DNA of 64,000 nt from Aurantibrevibacter sp041749595 (GTDB lineage: Bacteria > Bacteroidota > Bacteroidia > Flavobacteriales > Flavobacteriaceae), in the NCBI GenBank assembly GCA_041749595.1, contig JBGTBA010000064.1, forward strand, positions 1 through 64,000, read 5' to 3'. The notes under the pieces were generated by a model. That model saw only the letters and a list, made by a program, of their open reading frames with translations. It made no database searches and had not been told where the DNA came from. The position numbers were made by a program, and so were the translations under genes. Shown one piece after another: positions 54,130 through 62,985 of the stretch (the first letter of the stretch is position 1; every line of letters begins with the position of its first letter).

Positions 54130-54630
54130 TTACTTTGCGGCAACAAATTTAAGTGCGGCCCCATTGATACAATGCCTTTTCCCTGTGGTATTTCTTGGTC
54201 CGTCGTCAAAAACATGGCCTAAATGTCCGCCACAGGTGGCGCAATGTTCCTCGATTCGTTGGTAGCCTATTTCATAATCTACATCATAGCTTACATTTCC
54301 CTTTATTTCCCGGTCAAAACTTGGCCATCCTGTGCCCGAATCAAATTTATGTTCACTTTTAAAAAGTTCGGTACCACAACCGGCACACGCATAGACCCCT
54401 TTTTCTTTAATTTCCAGCAAATCACTGGTAAAAGGATTTTCTGTCCCCGCTTTTCGCAGCACATAAAACTGCATATCCGTCAGTTGTTTTCTCCAATTTT
54501 CTTCCGTTTTGGAGACTTTAAAGGTCTCTTGTTCTTTCTTGTCCTTTGTTAGGGGTTCTATTTTTTCCTGGGAAATTCCTTGGCAACCGGTCAAAAGAAT
54601 AAGAAGGACAATCATGGTCCTATGTATCAT
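54130..54630 (-). CDS. msrB: Lipoprotein methionine-R-sulfoxide reductase
   Basis: This 166-residue protein has a lipobox (LLILLTGCQ), so this MsrB is exported to the envelope rather than cytoplasmic. Zinc-binding cysteines appear in YACAGC and HCATCGGHLGHVF, substrate pocket residues in FDSGTGWPSF, and the catalytic cysteine in RHCINGAALKF. It repairs oxidised methionine in periplasmic or surface proteins. It stands alone. Confidence 0.93.
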   Translation of the reverse strand: MIHRTMIVLLILLTGCQGISQEKIEPLTKDKKEQETFKVSKTEENWRKQLTDMQFYVLRKAGTENPFTSDLLEIKEKGVYACAGCGTELFKSEHKFDSGTGWPSFDREIKGNVSYDVDYEIGYQRIEEHCATCGGHLGHVFDDGPRNTTGKRHCINGAALKFVAAK

Positions 54631-54719
54631 GGGTTCTATTTTTGGATCCTACTTTTGTTCTTGGTACATTTTTATCGCAATTAGAAGAGCGCATTATGTT
54701 AATTCTAAAAAATAGCTTA

Positions 54720-54755
54720 AAAGGGCTCCCCATTTTGGAAAGGGAGCCTTTATTG
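54720..54755 (-). terminator. Intrinsic terminator of the collagen-like lipoprotein gene
   Basis: On the minus strand AAGGCTCCC and GGGAGCCCTT form a stem with one bulge around an 11-base loop and are followed by TTTT, about 20-50 bases after the stop of the 54773-55327 gene. Confidence 0.75.
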
Positions 54756-54772
54756 TTTTGCAAAAAACGCAA

Positions 54773-55327
54773 TTAATTCAGTTTTAGGGATTTTATATCT
54801 TTTTCCCGCACATTTAAGGATTGCATAATTGCACTTAGGTTTGTTCTGTCCATTTTCCCTGCTGCAAAATCCGCAGGTATCACGGCGATCCTAAACACTT
54901 GATTCTGGGTATCTCCCGGAAGTAGCGTGCCTAGATCAAAATCAGACTCCAGGAAAATAGTAACATCCAAAAAGGTATGGTCATAATTATATTGCAATAG
55001 ACCTTGATCCAATATTCTTGTCTGTGGAAGCAATCTCCATATATCCACTGGATCACCATTGCTGTCTTGGGTCTGATCGAACAATAGAAAGACCAGCACA
55101 ACGTCAGATTCAAATACCTCGACGGTTTGCGGAAATTCAAAAGAAAGGGAATAATTGTTTTGCGGGGTGAAACTTCCCTGAATTTCCAAGACTTGCCCCA
55201 AAATATTCGTGCCATCCTGTCCGTCCAACCCATCTCGTCCCGGAGGCCCAGGAGGCCCATCCGAGCCATCACAGGCCATTAGAAATAAGGTCAAAAAAGT
55301 TCCCATTATCAAAGCTGTTTTTTTCAT
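54773..55327 (-). CDS. Collagen-like-repeat lipoprotein
   Basis: This 184-residue lipoprotein has a lipobox (TLFLMACDGSDG) followed directly by five collagen-type Gly-X-Y triplets (GPP GPP GRD GLD GQD) and then a beta-rich domain of about 140 residues with no known motif. The short collagen stretch may trimerise the protein at the surface. The same layout is frequent in Flavobacteriia. Function unknown. Confidence 0.85.
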   Translation of the reverse strand: MKKTALIMGTFLTLFLMACDGSDGPPGPPGRDGLDGQDGTNILGQVLEIQGSFTPQNNYSLSFEFPQTVEVFESDVVLVFLLFDQTQDSNGDPVDIWRLLPQTRILDQGLLQYNYDHTFLDVTIFLESDFDLGTLLPGDTQNQVFRIAVIPADFAAGKMDRTNLSAIMQSLNVREKDIKSLKLN

Positions 55328-55581
55328 GATTTTTAAATTAAAGGTTTGTAAATTTAGTGAAAAGGACCTGTTCTTTCCCAGTGCTTTTCAAAAAGCGTTC
55401 CATTTTTATTCATTAGTCCCCAAATTCTGTTTAAATGAACTTTATTAGGTCGTTTAAAAGATGCCTTTTAGCTAATAACCACCCACTACAACGATATAGT
55501 TAAAAATTGGTGCAGATAACACTTTCTTATTACAGGCTAAAGTCTTTTTTTTGTTGTACAATTACTATAACCAAAATACCT

Positions 55582-57981
55582 ATGATTACCAATACCGAAT
55601 TAGAATATAAAGGAAATCTCTACCCAAACAATATTGTAGACTATAAAAAGGATACGGATAGGCTCTATTTTACAACGAATAATGGGGTTATCCTGGAATT
55701 GACCATACTTCACGACAATGCATTACGCTTTAGGTATGCCACTGAAAGCCTTTTTGAACCGGACTTTTCCTATGCGATAAGCGATGATGCCAGTAATGGA
55801 TTTAACCACTTAGGGGTAATTGAGACCGGAACCGAATTTTGGGTCGAAACCGAGAAACTGAAAGTACTTATTGATAAGAAGACGCTGCGGGTACAGATTT
55901 CGGATTTGGAGGGCAATATTATCAATGAGGACGAGTTGGGCTTCCATTGGGAAGAAAATTATGAATACGGTGGGAATACCGTTAAAATGAGCAAGATTAC
56001 CCAATCCGCAGAGAGTTTCTATGCCATGGGGGATAAGGCAACCCACTCCAATCTAAAAGGAAAACGCGTAAACAATTGGGCAACGGACCAGTACGCTTTC
56101 GGAAAGGACCAAGAACCACTGTACAAGGCCATACCCTTCTATGTAGGCCTGCACAACAATATGGCCTATGGTATTTTCTTTGATAACACCTTTAGGTCTT
56201 ATTTTGATTTTTCGCACGAAAGGCGCAATGTTACCAGTTTTTGGGCAGAAGGAGGGGAAATGAACTATTATTTCTTTTATGGACCAAAAATGCCCCAAGT
56301 GGTAAAGGCATATACCGATCTAACAGGTAAGCCAGAACTACCCCCCCTGTGGGTCCTGGGTTTCCACCAATCCAAATGGAGTTATTATCCGGAGAGCAGG
56401 GTTAAGGAAATAGCAAACACTTTCCGAAAATTGAAGATTCCCTGTGATGGTATTTATCTCGATATAGATTATATGGAAGGGTTTAGGTGTTTTACATGGA
56501 ACCACAGCTATTTTCCCAATCCAAAAAAAATGGTCAAGGAATTAAATGATAAAGGATTTAAAACCGTGGCGATAATAGACCCGGGAATTAAGGTGGACAA
56601 TGAATATTGGGTGTACCAACAGGCTAAAGACAATCATTTTTTCTGTCAAAGGGGGGATGGTCCCCATATGAGGGGCAAAGTATGGCCGGGAGAATGCAAT
56701 TTTCCCGATTTTACAAATCCAAAAGTAAGGGAGTGGTGGGCAGGCCTTTATAAAGAATTAATCGCAGAGATAGGGATCAGAGGGGTATGGAACGATATGA
56801 ACGAACCGGCGGTAATGGAAGTGCCCACAAAGACCTTTCCGCTGGATGTTAGGCATGATTACGACGGCCATCCATGCAGCCATAGAAAAGCGCACAACAT
56901 TTATGGCATGCAAATGGCAAGGGCCACCTATGAGGGGGTAAAGAAATTTGTATACCCAAAACGTCCTTTTGTCATTACACGTTCAGCCTATTCCGGTGCC
57001 CAAAGATACACTTCCACATGGACGGGGGATAATGTGGCCACGTGGGAACATTTATGGATAGCGAACGTACAGGTACAACGTATGTGCATGAGCGGTATGT
57101 CTTTTGTAGGCTCGGATATTGGGGGTTTTGCAGAACAGCCAAATGGGGAATTGTTTGCCAGATGGATCCAATTGGGGGTTTTTCACCCATTTTGTCGGGT
57201 GCATTCCAGTGGTGACCACGGAGATCAGGAGCCATGGTCCTTTGATGACGAAGTAACAGATATCGTTAGAAAATTCATAGAGTTAAGGTATCAATTGCTG
57301 CCCTATCTATATACCATGTATTATAAGTATACCAAGGAAGGAAACCCTATGATACAGGCTTTGGTATACTATGACCAGGAGGATACGCAAACCCATTTTA
57401 GGACGGACGAATTTATTTTTGGGGAACAAATTTTGGTCTGCCCCGTACAAGAACCCAATGCAAAAGGCAGAAGAATGTATATACCCCGAGGCAGATGGTA
57501 TAATTTTTGGAACGGTGAGGTTGTGCAGGGAGGTATGGAGAAATGGGTTGTGGCAGACATTGATAAAATTCCGTTATTTATAAAAGAAGGGGCCATTATT
57601 CCAAAATACCCCATACAACAATATGTGGGAGAGATAGATATTACAGAACTCATATTGGACGTTTATTTTAAAATTGGAATTGAAAACTCCACGGTTTATG
57701 AAGATGGCCAGGATGGATACGATTATAAAAAGGGGCAGTATAGCCTACGTAACTTTAAATTGAGGGGGAAGGAAAACGAACTTATTATACAACAATTTAA
57801 AGACGGAACGTTCACAACTTCATACAGCAAGTTTAAACTTAGGTTGCACGGACTGCCATTTAAGATAAAAAGTATAGAACTGGACAACGAAAAAGCGACT
57901 TTTGGAGAAGTTAAGCTAAATGGCAATAACAGTATTGAGGTAGCTAAAGATTTTACTGTATTGCACATTACCGGAAAGTGA
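55582..57981 (+). CDS. GH31 alpha-glucosidase
   Basis: This 799-residue enzyme of glycoside hydrolase family 31 hydrolyses alpha-linked glucosides. It has an N-terminal beta domain, the TIM barrel from about residue 250 with PPLWVLGFHQSKWSYYPE, the nucleophile aspartate in GVWNDMNEPAVME and the acid/base aspartate in STWTGDN, and C-terminal beta domains. No signal peptide is seen, so it is probably cytoplasmic. ATG 55582 is chosen; an upstream start at 55507 would add residues without family character. Confidence 0.94.
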   Translation: MITNTELEYKGNLYPNNIVDYKKDTDRLYFTTNNGVILELTILHDNALRFRYATESLFEPDFSYAISDDASNGFNHLGVIETGTEFWVETEKLKVLIDKKTLRVQISDLEGNIINEDELGFHWEENYEYGGNTVKMSKITQSAESFYAMGDKATHSNLKGKRVNNWATDQYAFGKDQEPLYKAIPFYVGLHNNMAYGIFFDNTFRSYFDFSHERRNVTSFWAEGGEMNYYFFYGPKMPQVVKAYTDLTGKPELPPLWVLGFHQSKWSYYPESRVKEIANTFRKLKIPCDGIYLDIDYMEGFRCFTWNHSYFPNPKKMVKELNDKGFKTVAIIDPGIKVDNEYWVYQQAKDNHFFCQRGDGPHMRGKVWPGECNFPDFTNPKVREWWAGLYKELIAEIGIRGVWNDMNEPAVMEVPTKTFPLDVRHDYDGHPCSHRKAHNIYGMQMARATYEGVKKFVYPKRPFVITRSAYSGAQRYTSTWTGDNVATWEHLWIANVQVQRMCMSGMSFVGSDIGGFAEQPNGELFARWIQLGVFHPFCRVHSSGDHGDQEPWSFDDEVTDIVRKFIELRYQLLPYLYTMYYKYTKEGNPMIQALVYYDQEDTQTHFRTDEFIFGEQILVCPVQEPNAKGRRMYIPRGRWYNFWNGEVVQGGMEKWVVADIDKIPLFIKEGAIIPKYPIQQYVGEIDITELILDVYFKIGIENSTVYEDGQDGYDYKKGQYSLRNFKLRGKENELIIQQFKDGTFTTSYSKFKLRLHGLPFKIKSIELDNEKATFGEVKLNGNNSIEVAKDFTVLHITGK

Positions 57982-58021
57982 TTTTTTTTGTAATTTCCAA
58001 TATTAATAAAAACTAAGGAAA

Positions 58022-58831
58022 ATGAAGAAAACCATATTGATACTAGCTGTTTTTATTGGCACGGCGGCCTGTAAAACAAACCCGTTCACGGGGCAAAGCA
58101 CGTTGAATTTTTACCCGAACAGCCAAATATTTCCATCGTCTTTTGCACAATATGACCAGTTTTTAGGCGAAAATAAAGTGGTTACCGGCACTTCAGATGC
58201 CCAAATGATCGCCAGGGTAGGGCAACGCATAGCCACAGCCGCAGAACGTTGGCTCAGTGCCAATGGTTATCCAGGCTACCTAAAAGACTATAAGTGGGAA
58301 TATAATCTGGTCGATGACAAAACCGTGAATGCTTGGGCAATGCCTGGGGGTAAAATTGTTTTTTATACCGGAATACTTCCTATTTGTAAGGGAGAAACAG
58401 GTGTGGCGGTGGTTATGGGACATGAAGTTGCCCATGCATTGGCAGACCATGGCGCACAGAGAATGAGTGCGGGCACACTTCAACAATTGGGAGCTGTTGC
58501 AGGTAATGTTGCCATTAAAGACCCCGCTACTTTAAATATTTTCAATCAGGCCTATGGTATAGGTTCCCAGGTGGGGGTTATGCTCCCTTTTAGCAGAAGC
58601 CATGAGACGGAGGCAGATAGAATAGGTCTCCAGATCATGGCCATTGCGGGTTATAATCCGGATGAGGCCGCGGAATTATGGAAGCGGATGAGTGCCAATA
58701 GTGGCGGCCAGGCCTCTCCCGAATTTATGAGCACCCACCCTTCCAATGAAACAAGGATAAGCAATCTTACGGCTTGGGCACCTACTGCAAAACAAGAAGC
58801 GGCCAAATTTGGGGTTACTACTTTTAAGTAA
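58022..58831 (+). CDS. M48-family metalloprotease lipoprotein
   Basis: This 269-residue lipoprotein has a lipobox (GTAACKTNP), the zinc motif HEVAH preceded by VVMGHEV and the third ligand in RSHETEADRIG. It resembles the LoiP/Oma1-like group of periplasmic M48 proteases that handle outer-membrane proteins under stress. A hairpin follows the stop. Confidence 0.93.
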   Translation: MKKTILILAVFIGTAACKTNPFTGQSTLNFYPNSQIFPSSFAQYDQFLGENKVVTGTSDAQMIARVGQRIATAAERWLSANGYPGYLKDYKWEYNLVDDKTVNAWAMPGGKIVFYTGILPICKGETGVAVVMGHEVAHALADHGAQRMSAGTLQQLGAVAGNVAIKDPATLNIFNQAYGIGSQVGVMLPFSRSHETEADRIGLQIMAIAGYNPDEAAELWKRMSANSGGQASPEFMSTHPSNETRISNLTAWAPTAKQEAAKFGVTTFK

Positions 58832-58860
58832 TGGTAAATAAAGTATTTTAAATAGGTATA

Positions 58861-58887
58861 AAGGCTGTTCTTTACATGAACAGCTTT
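58861..58887 (+). terminator. Intrinsic terminator after the M48 protease gene
   Basis: Arms GCTGTTC (58864-58870) and GAACAGC (58878-58884) with a 7-base loop, extended by AA/TT pairs and followed by a T-rich tract, lie just before the UMF1 start at 58900. Confidence 0.75.
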
Positions 58888-58899
58888 AATTTTTAATAT

Positions 58900-60228
58900 A
58901 TGGCACAGCATCCGCCAATTAAGGGCAGCAAAAAACTATTGAACGCCTGGGCGTTTTACGATTGGGCCAATTCTGTCTATAGTTTGGTCATTTCCTCAGC
59001 AATCTTCCCCATTTTCTATGGGGCACTCTTTCGGGTTTCCGAAATTGAAAAAGTAACTGTTTTTGGCGGTGAAATTGCCAGAGCGCCACTCATAAGCTAT
59101 ACAACATCACTTGCTTTTGTCTTTATTGCCATAATAACGCCTTTGTTGTCGGGAGTGGCCGATTATATGGGCAATAAGAGAATGTTCATGAAGTTCTTTT
59201 GCTACCTCGGGGGTCTTTCCTGTATCGGGTTGTATTGGTTTTCCCTGGAACACATTTATTTCGGGCTTGGCTGTTATTTTTTTGGACTGGTCGGATTTTG
59301 GGTGAGCTTTGCCATCAATAATTCCTATTTGCCTGATGTGGCCTTTCCGGAACAGCAGGACCGCATCAGTGCCAAAGGATTTTCCATGGGTTATGTTGGC
59401 AGTGTTATTTTGCTGCTCCTTAATTTGGGGATGGTTATGTATCCAAATCTTTTTGGTATCACTTCCAATGATGATGGAATTGCCGAAATCAAGGCGATGA
59501 AATATTCATTCATTACCGTTGGTATCTGGTGGATAATTTTTAGCCAATACACTTTTTTTAATTTGCCAAAGGGAAACAAGAGAGAAGGCCCGAAAGAGCA
59601 TGTTATTTTAAATGGATTCCGGGAACTGAAAAAAGTATGGCACCAATTGGGCTCCGAGATAAAACTGAAGCGCTATTTGGGGGCCTTCTTTGTGTATAGC
59701 ATGGCCGTGCAAACCGTAATGCTCATTGCTACCTACTTTGGAGAAGAGGAAATTATGTGGGGCTCGGGTAATCAAAGAACCTTTGGTTTAATTGTAAGTA
59801 TCTTAGTGATTCAGCTTGTAGCCATTCTTGGGGCTACCTTAACGGCAAAAGCCTCCTCTGTTTTTGGAAACTTGAGGACATTGATTGTTATAAACGTCTT
59901 ATGGGTAGCCATTTGCGTTTATGCTTATTTTGTGATCACCCCAATGGATTTTTATATTGCGGCCGGCTGTGTGGGAATTGTAATGGGTGGCATCCAGGCA
60001 TTGTCCCGATCTACCTATTCTAAATTTATCCCAAAAACGATCGATACCACCTCGTTTTTCAGTTTTTACGATGTTTCGGAAAAAATAGGGATCGTCATAG
60101 GTACTTTTATGTACGGTTTTATTGCGCAACTTACGGGAAGTATGCGCAATGCCACCCTGTTTTTGGCCTTGTTCTTTATTGTTGGTGCATTTTTATTGAC
60201 GCGGGTCAATAAAAATATACTAAGATAA
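58900..60228 (+). CDS. UMF1-family MFS transporter (Atg22-like)
   Basis: This 442-residue membrane protein has twelve helices and the N-terminal signature WAFYDWANSVYSLVISSAIFP of the UMF1/Atg22 group. Such proteins are proposed to export amino acids or other small solutes; the cargo is unknown. It has no close partner gene. Confidence 0.9.
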   Translation: MAQHPPIKGSKKLLNAWAFYDWANSVYSLVISSAIFPIFYGALFRVSEIEKVTVFGGEIARAPLISYTTSLAFVFIAIITPLLSGVADYMGNKRMFMKFFCYLGGLSCIGLYWFSLEHIYFGLGCYFFGLVGFWVSFAINNSYLPDVAFPEQQDRISAKGFSMGYVGSVILLLLNLGMVMYPNLFGITSNDDGIAEIKAMKYSFITVGIWWIIFSQYTFFNLPKGNKREGPKEHVILNGFRELKKVWHQLGSEIKLKRYLGAFFVYSMAVQTVMLIATYFGEEEIMWGSGNQRTFGLIVSILVIQLVAILGATLTAKASSVFGNLRTLIVINVLWVAICVYAYFVITPMDFYIAAGCVGIVMGGIQALSRSTYSKFIPKTIDTTSFFSFYDVSEKIGIVIGTFMYGFIAQLTGSMRNATLFLALFFIVGAFLLTRVNKNILR

Positions 60229-60309
60229 TGTTGTCCAAAAATATATAATCATGTACTCCAGCGTTTGTGCACAAGCAGTGGCAGGGCTTGGATAATCTTT
60301 GTACTGGTT

Positions 60310-60878
60310 TTACCAAAAGCCACTCATTATTTCTTTGAAAGACCTTTGGATAATTGGTTTGATGTAACTTTCGTGCTTACTTGGAATTTTATTGTTCACA
60401 ATGTGTTCATGCGCATTGTCATTTTCAATTAAAGCGCAATGATCAAGTATCGCCGTTTGTAATTCCCGTTTTAAGAACGGTATTTGATTGGATTGGCTGA
60501 TAGTTTCCAGGGCATTTTTATTGGGTCTAAACGAGTACTCCATATTAATTTACTCAAATATTTTGTTGTTTTGTCGTCAATAGGCATAAGAATCTTTATT
60601 TGGCCCATCAGGAAATCCGAATAACGAAAACCCCCTGTCATGGTTTGTTGCAATTGTATTAATTGAACCTGATCTTCGATTAAATTTTGCTTAAGGATTA
60701 TCAAACGTTCACCGATCGAATCATTGACCTTACTTTTTTCACTCCAAGTATTGATTTGCAATGCAATCAAAACACCAATGAACACAGGCAGTATCGAGCC
60801 TATGGAGTATTTGGTGTAGTTCATGGTATTACCTTCGGTGATAGATTTTTCACGGATATTTTTAAAGAATTTTATCAT
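60310..60878 (-). pseudogene. Frameshifted DUF6090 family membrane protein
   Basis: The first piece (60878 to 60471) begins MIKFFKNIREKS and has one membrane helix (IGSILPVFIGVLIALQIN) followed by TWSEKSK, the standard DUF6090 start. It loses frame near 60545, where one base is missing. The adjacent frame continues EYSFRPNKNALETISQSN and ends at 60310. Restoring one base gives 570 bases, or 190 codons including the stop. The family has unknown function and many paralogues per flavobacterial genome. Confidence 0.7.
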
Positions 60879-60901
60879 TAATTAATGGTTGGTCATTAAT
60901 G

Positions 60902-62128
60902 TTAAGAATAAGTAGCCGTAAGTTCGCAAATCTTTACGATCACTTCAATGGCTTTTTGCATGCTTTCCACAGGGACGTATTCGTATTTTCCGTGGAAATT
61001 ATGGCCTCCGGCAAAAATATTGGGACAAGGGAGTCCCTTAAAACTAAGTTGTGAGCCATCTGTGCCGCCGCGAATGGGCTTTATGATGGGCTTTACGTCT
61101 ACCGCTTCCATCGCTTTTTTGGCAATTTCCACAATGTGCATTACCGGGGTTATTTTTTCTTTCATGTTGAAATATTGGTCCTCTATTTCCATCGTTGTGC
61201 AATTTGGGTGGGTTGTGTTCAGTTTTGCCACTATTTTTATCAGCAATTGTTTTCGCTCCTGAAATTTATCCCAATCATGATCCCTAATGATGAGCTCTAT
61301 TTGGGCATGTTCTATTTCCCCCGAGATATGGTGCACATGGAAAAAACCTGCCCGCCCCGAGGTGCGCTCGGGAACTTCGTTTTTGGGCAGTAGTTGCATA
61401 AATTCTTGGGCAAAACCTATGGCATTCACCATTTTGCCTTTGGCATAGCCAGGATGCACGCTTTTGCCCGTAAAGATAATTTTGGCTTTGGCGGCATTAA
61501 AGTTTTCATATTCCAATTCCCCAATTTGGCTGCCATCCACGGTATAGGCCCAATCTGCCCCAAATTTTTCCACATCAAATTTATGGGCACCACGGCCAAT
61601 TTCCTCATCGGGCGTAAAACCTACACGAACTTTGCCGTGCTTAATTTCAGGGTGTTGTATTATATATTCCATTGCAGATACAATTGCGGTAATGCCGGCT
61701 TTATCATCGGCACCGAGCAAGGTGGTACCGTCTGTGGTAATAAGGGTTTGCCCCTTGTAGAGCAGCAGATCCTCAAAATAATCGGGAGATAATACAATGT
61801 TCTCCTCTTTGTTCAACACAATATCTTTTCCATCATAATTTTCAATGATTTGAGGTTTGACTTTAGTAGCCGTGAAATCGGGAGAGGTATCAAAATGGGA
61901 GATAAACCCGATGGTGGAGACCTCTTTTTCCAAATTCCCGGGCAAGGTGGCCATAATGTAGGCGTTACTGTCTATAGTGACTTCCTGCATGCCGATTTGT
62001 TGCAATTCTTCTACAAGTTTTTGGGCCAGTTTCCATTGTTTTTCCGTGCTTGGTGTGGTATTGGAATTCGGGTCGCTCTGGGTATCAATGGCAACGTAAC
62101 TTATAAATCGGTCTATCAGGTACTGCAT
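60902..62128 (-). CDS. pepT: Peptidase T (tripeptide aminopeptidase)
   Basis: This 408-residue M20 zinc enzyme removes N-terminal residues from tripeptides. It has GFISHFDTS (His and bridging-region Asp), LGADDKAG, the catalytic glutamate in FTPDEEIGRG, YTVDGSQIGE and the late histidine in FAGGHNFHGKYE. ATG 62128 (MQYLIDRFISYVAIDT) is preferred to an upstream TTG-type start at 62155. A minus-strand -7 box TATTTTTG lies at 62152-62145. Confidence 0.95.
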   Translation of the reverse strand: MQYLIDRFISYVAIDTQSDPNSNTTPSTEKQWKLAQKLVEELQQIGMQEVTIDSNAYIMATLPGNLEKEVSTIGFISHFDTSPDFTATKVKPQIIENYDGKDIVLNKEENIVLSPDYFEDLLLYKGQTLITTDGTTLLGADDKAGITAIVSAMEYIIQHPEIKHGKVRVGFTPDEEIGRGAHKFDVEKFGADWAYTVDGSQIGELEYENFNAAKAKIIFTGKSVHPGYAKGKMVNAIGFAQEFMQLLPKNEVPERTSGRAGFFHVHHISGEIEHAQIELIIRDHDWDKFQERKQLLIKIVAKLNTTHPNCTTMEIEDQYFNMKEKITPVMHIVEIAKKAMEAVDVKPIIKPIRGGTDGSQLSFKGLPCPNIFAGGHNFHGKYEYVPVESMQKAIEVIVKICELTATYS

Positions 62129-62155
62129 GGATTTTAGTTTTGCCCAAAAATACAA

Positions 62156-62484
62156 TATTGCTTATTTACGAGGGCTAAATTTTAACTGGTACTCCTTTGC
62201 GTTAAGGATTGAAACCCTTCGACTTAAGGATAAATTCATTCTTTTTTGGGTTTTTCCATCAAAATAAGATTGCAACGGAAATCCTGACACTTGTGGTATC
62301 GCATAAATAGCGATCATTTATGTGACTTATAGATTAGCCTTTGCAACAAGGCCATCTTTCATAATATATAGGCCATTTCAACTGGGATGGAAATAAAATT
62401 TGCTGCCCTTTTTCCTTTGGCACATACTATTCGTTTAAAAATGGGGTTTGTATCTTAGCGTTATAAAACAAAATCAAAAAAGTT
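62156..62484. other. Divergent intergenic region, 329 bases
   Basis: This lies between pepT (minus) and the secreted small protein (plus). It has a 7-bp hairpin CATAAAT / ATTTATG (62302-62322) and no gene. AACCCTTCGACTTAAGG near 62210 recalls a degenerate REP element but has no partner arm. Confidence 0.4.
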
Positions 62485-62898
62485 ATGCACTTAAAAAAAA
62501 TGGCTTTGGCGATTGCAATGCAATGTCTGGTCGTTGTTGTCTCGGCCCAGGATTGTACGCTGGATTTAGGAGGGACGAATCTGGAAACCATCATTAAAAT
62601 ATTTCAATTGAACGATGCGCAGGCTAACCTGGTAGAACGTTGGCAGGCCGAGTTGCAGTTACAAATGAAATTGATAGAGGGTGAGGCTAACGCATTATTG
62701 GCAAAACAACCCCAGCGTACGGAGGAGGAATTGTTGGCTTTAGCGCAAAAATACAAGGTACTGCAAGACAAAATGACCTTGCTTTCCGCAAGTTATGATA
62801 AGAAGCTTTTGCGCGAACTTAACGACAAACAGTACGAAAGGTATGTTTCCCTTTGCAAGGAAGCCGTTCGCACACCTCTGGACAGGACACTTGAATAA
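62485..62898 (+). CDS. Secreted helical hypothetical protein
   Basis: This 137-residue protein has a signal peptide (ending VVSAQ) and a helical, likely coiled-coil mature part (about residues 35-125) rich in glutamine and leucine. It resembles LTXXQ/Spy-type periplasmic proteins in outline: NDKQYERYVSLCKEA near the end recalls their L-x-x-x-Q-x-x-x-Y pattern. A chaperone or envelope stress role is possible but unproven. Confidence 0.75.
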   Translation: MHLKKMALAIAMQCLVVVVSAQDCTLDLGGTNLETIIKIFQLNDAQANLVERWQAELQLQMKLIEGEANALLAKQPQRTEEELLALAQKYKVLQDKMTLLSASYDKKLLRELNDKQYERYVSLCKEAVRTPLDRTLE

Positions 62899-62957
62899 CT
62901 TCCATAACAGTGTTGATAAATAGCAGCGTTGAAAACACAAGAGGATAGCGGAGTTTG

Positions 62958-62965
62958 TATTTTTG
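62958..62965 (+). promoter_or_regulatory. -7 box upstream of pyrD
   Basis: TATTTTTG matches TAnnTTTG and ends 20 bases before the pyrD ATG at 62986; the -33 region has no TTG at the normal distance. Confidence 0.45.
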
Positions 62966-62985
62966 CATAAATCGGCTTTCATTCC

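Noticed and set aside
60229..60431. Plus-strand text HYFFERPLDNWF resembling an acyltransferase tail
   Set aside because: It is antisense to the end of the DUF6090 gene, which explains the region better, and there is no upstream acyltransferase.
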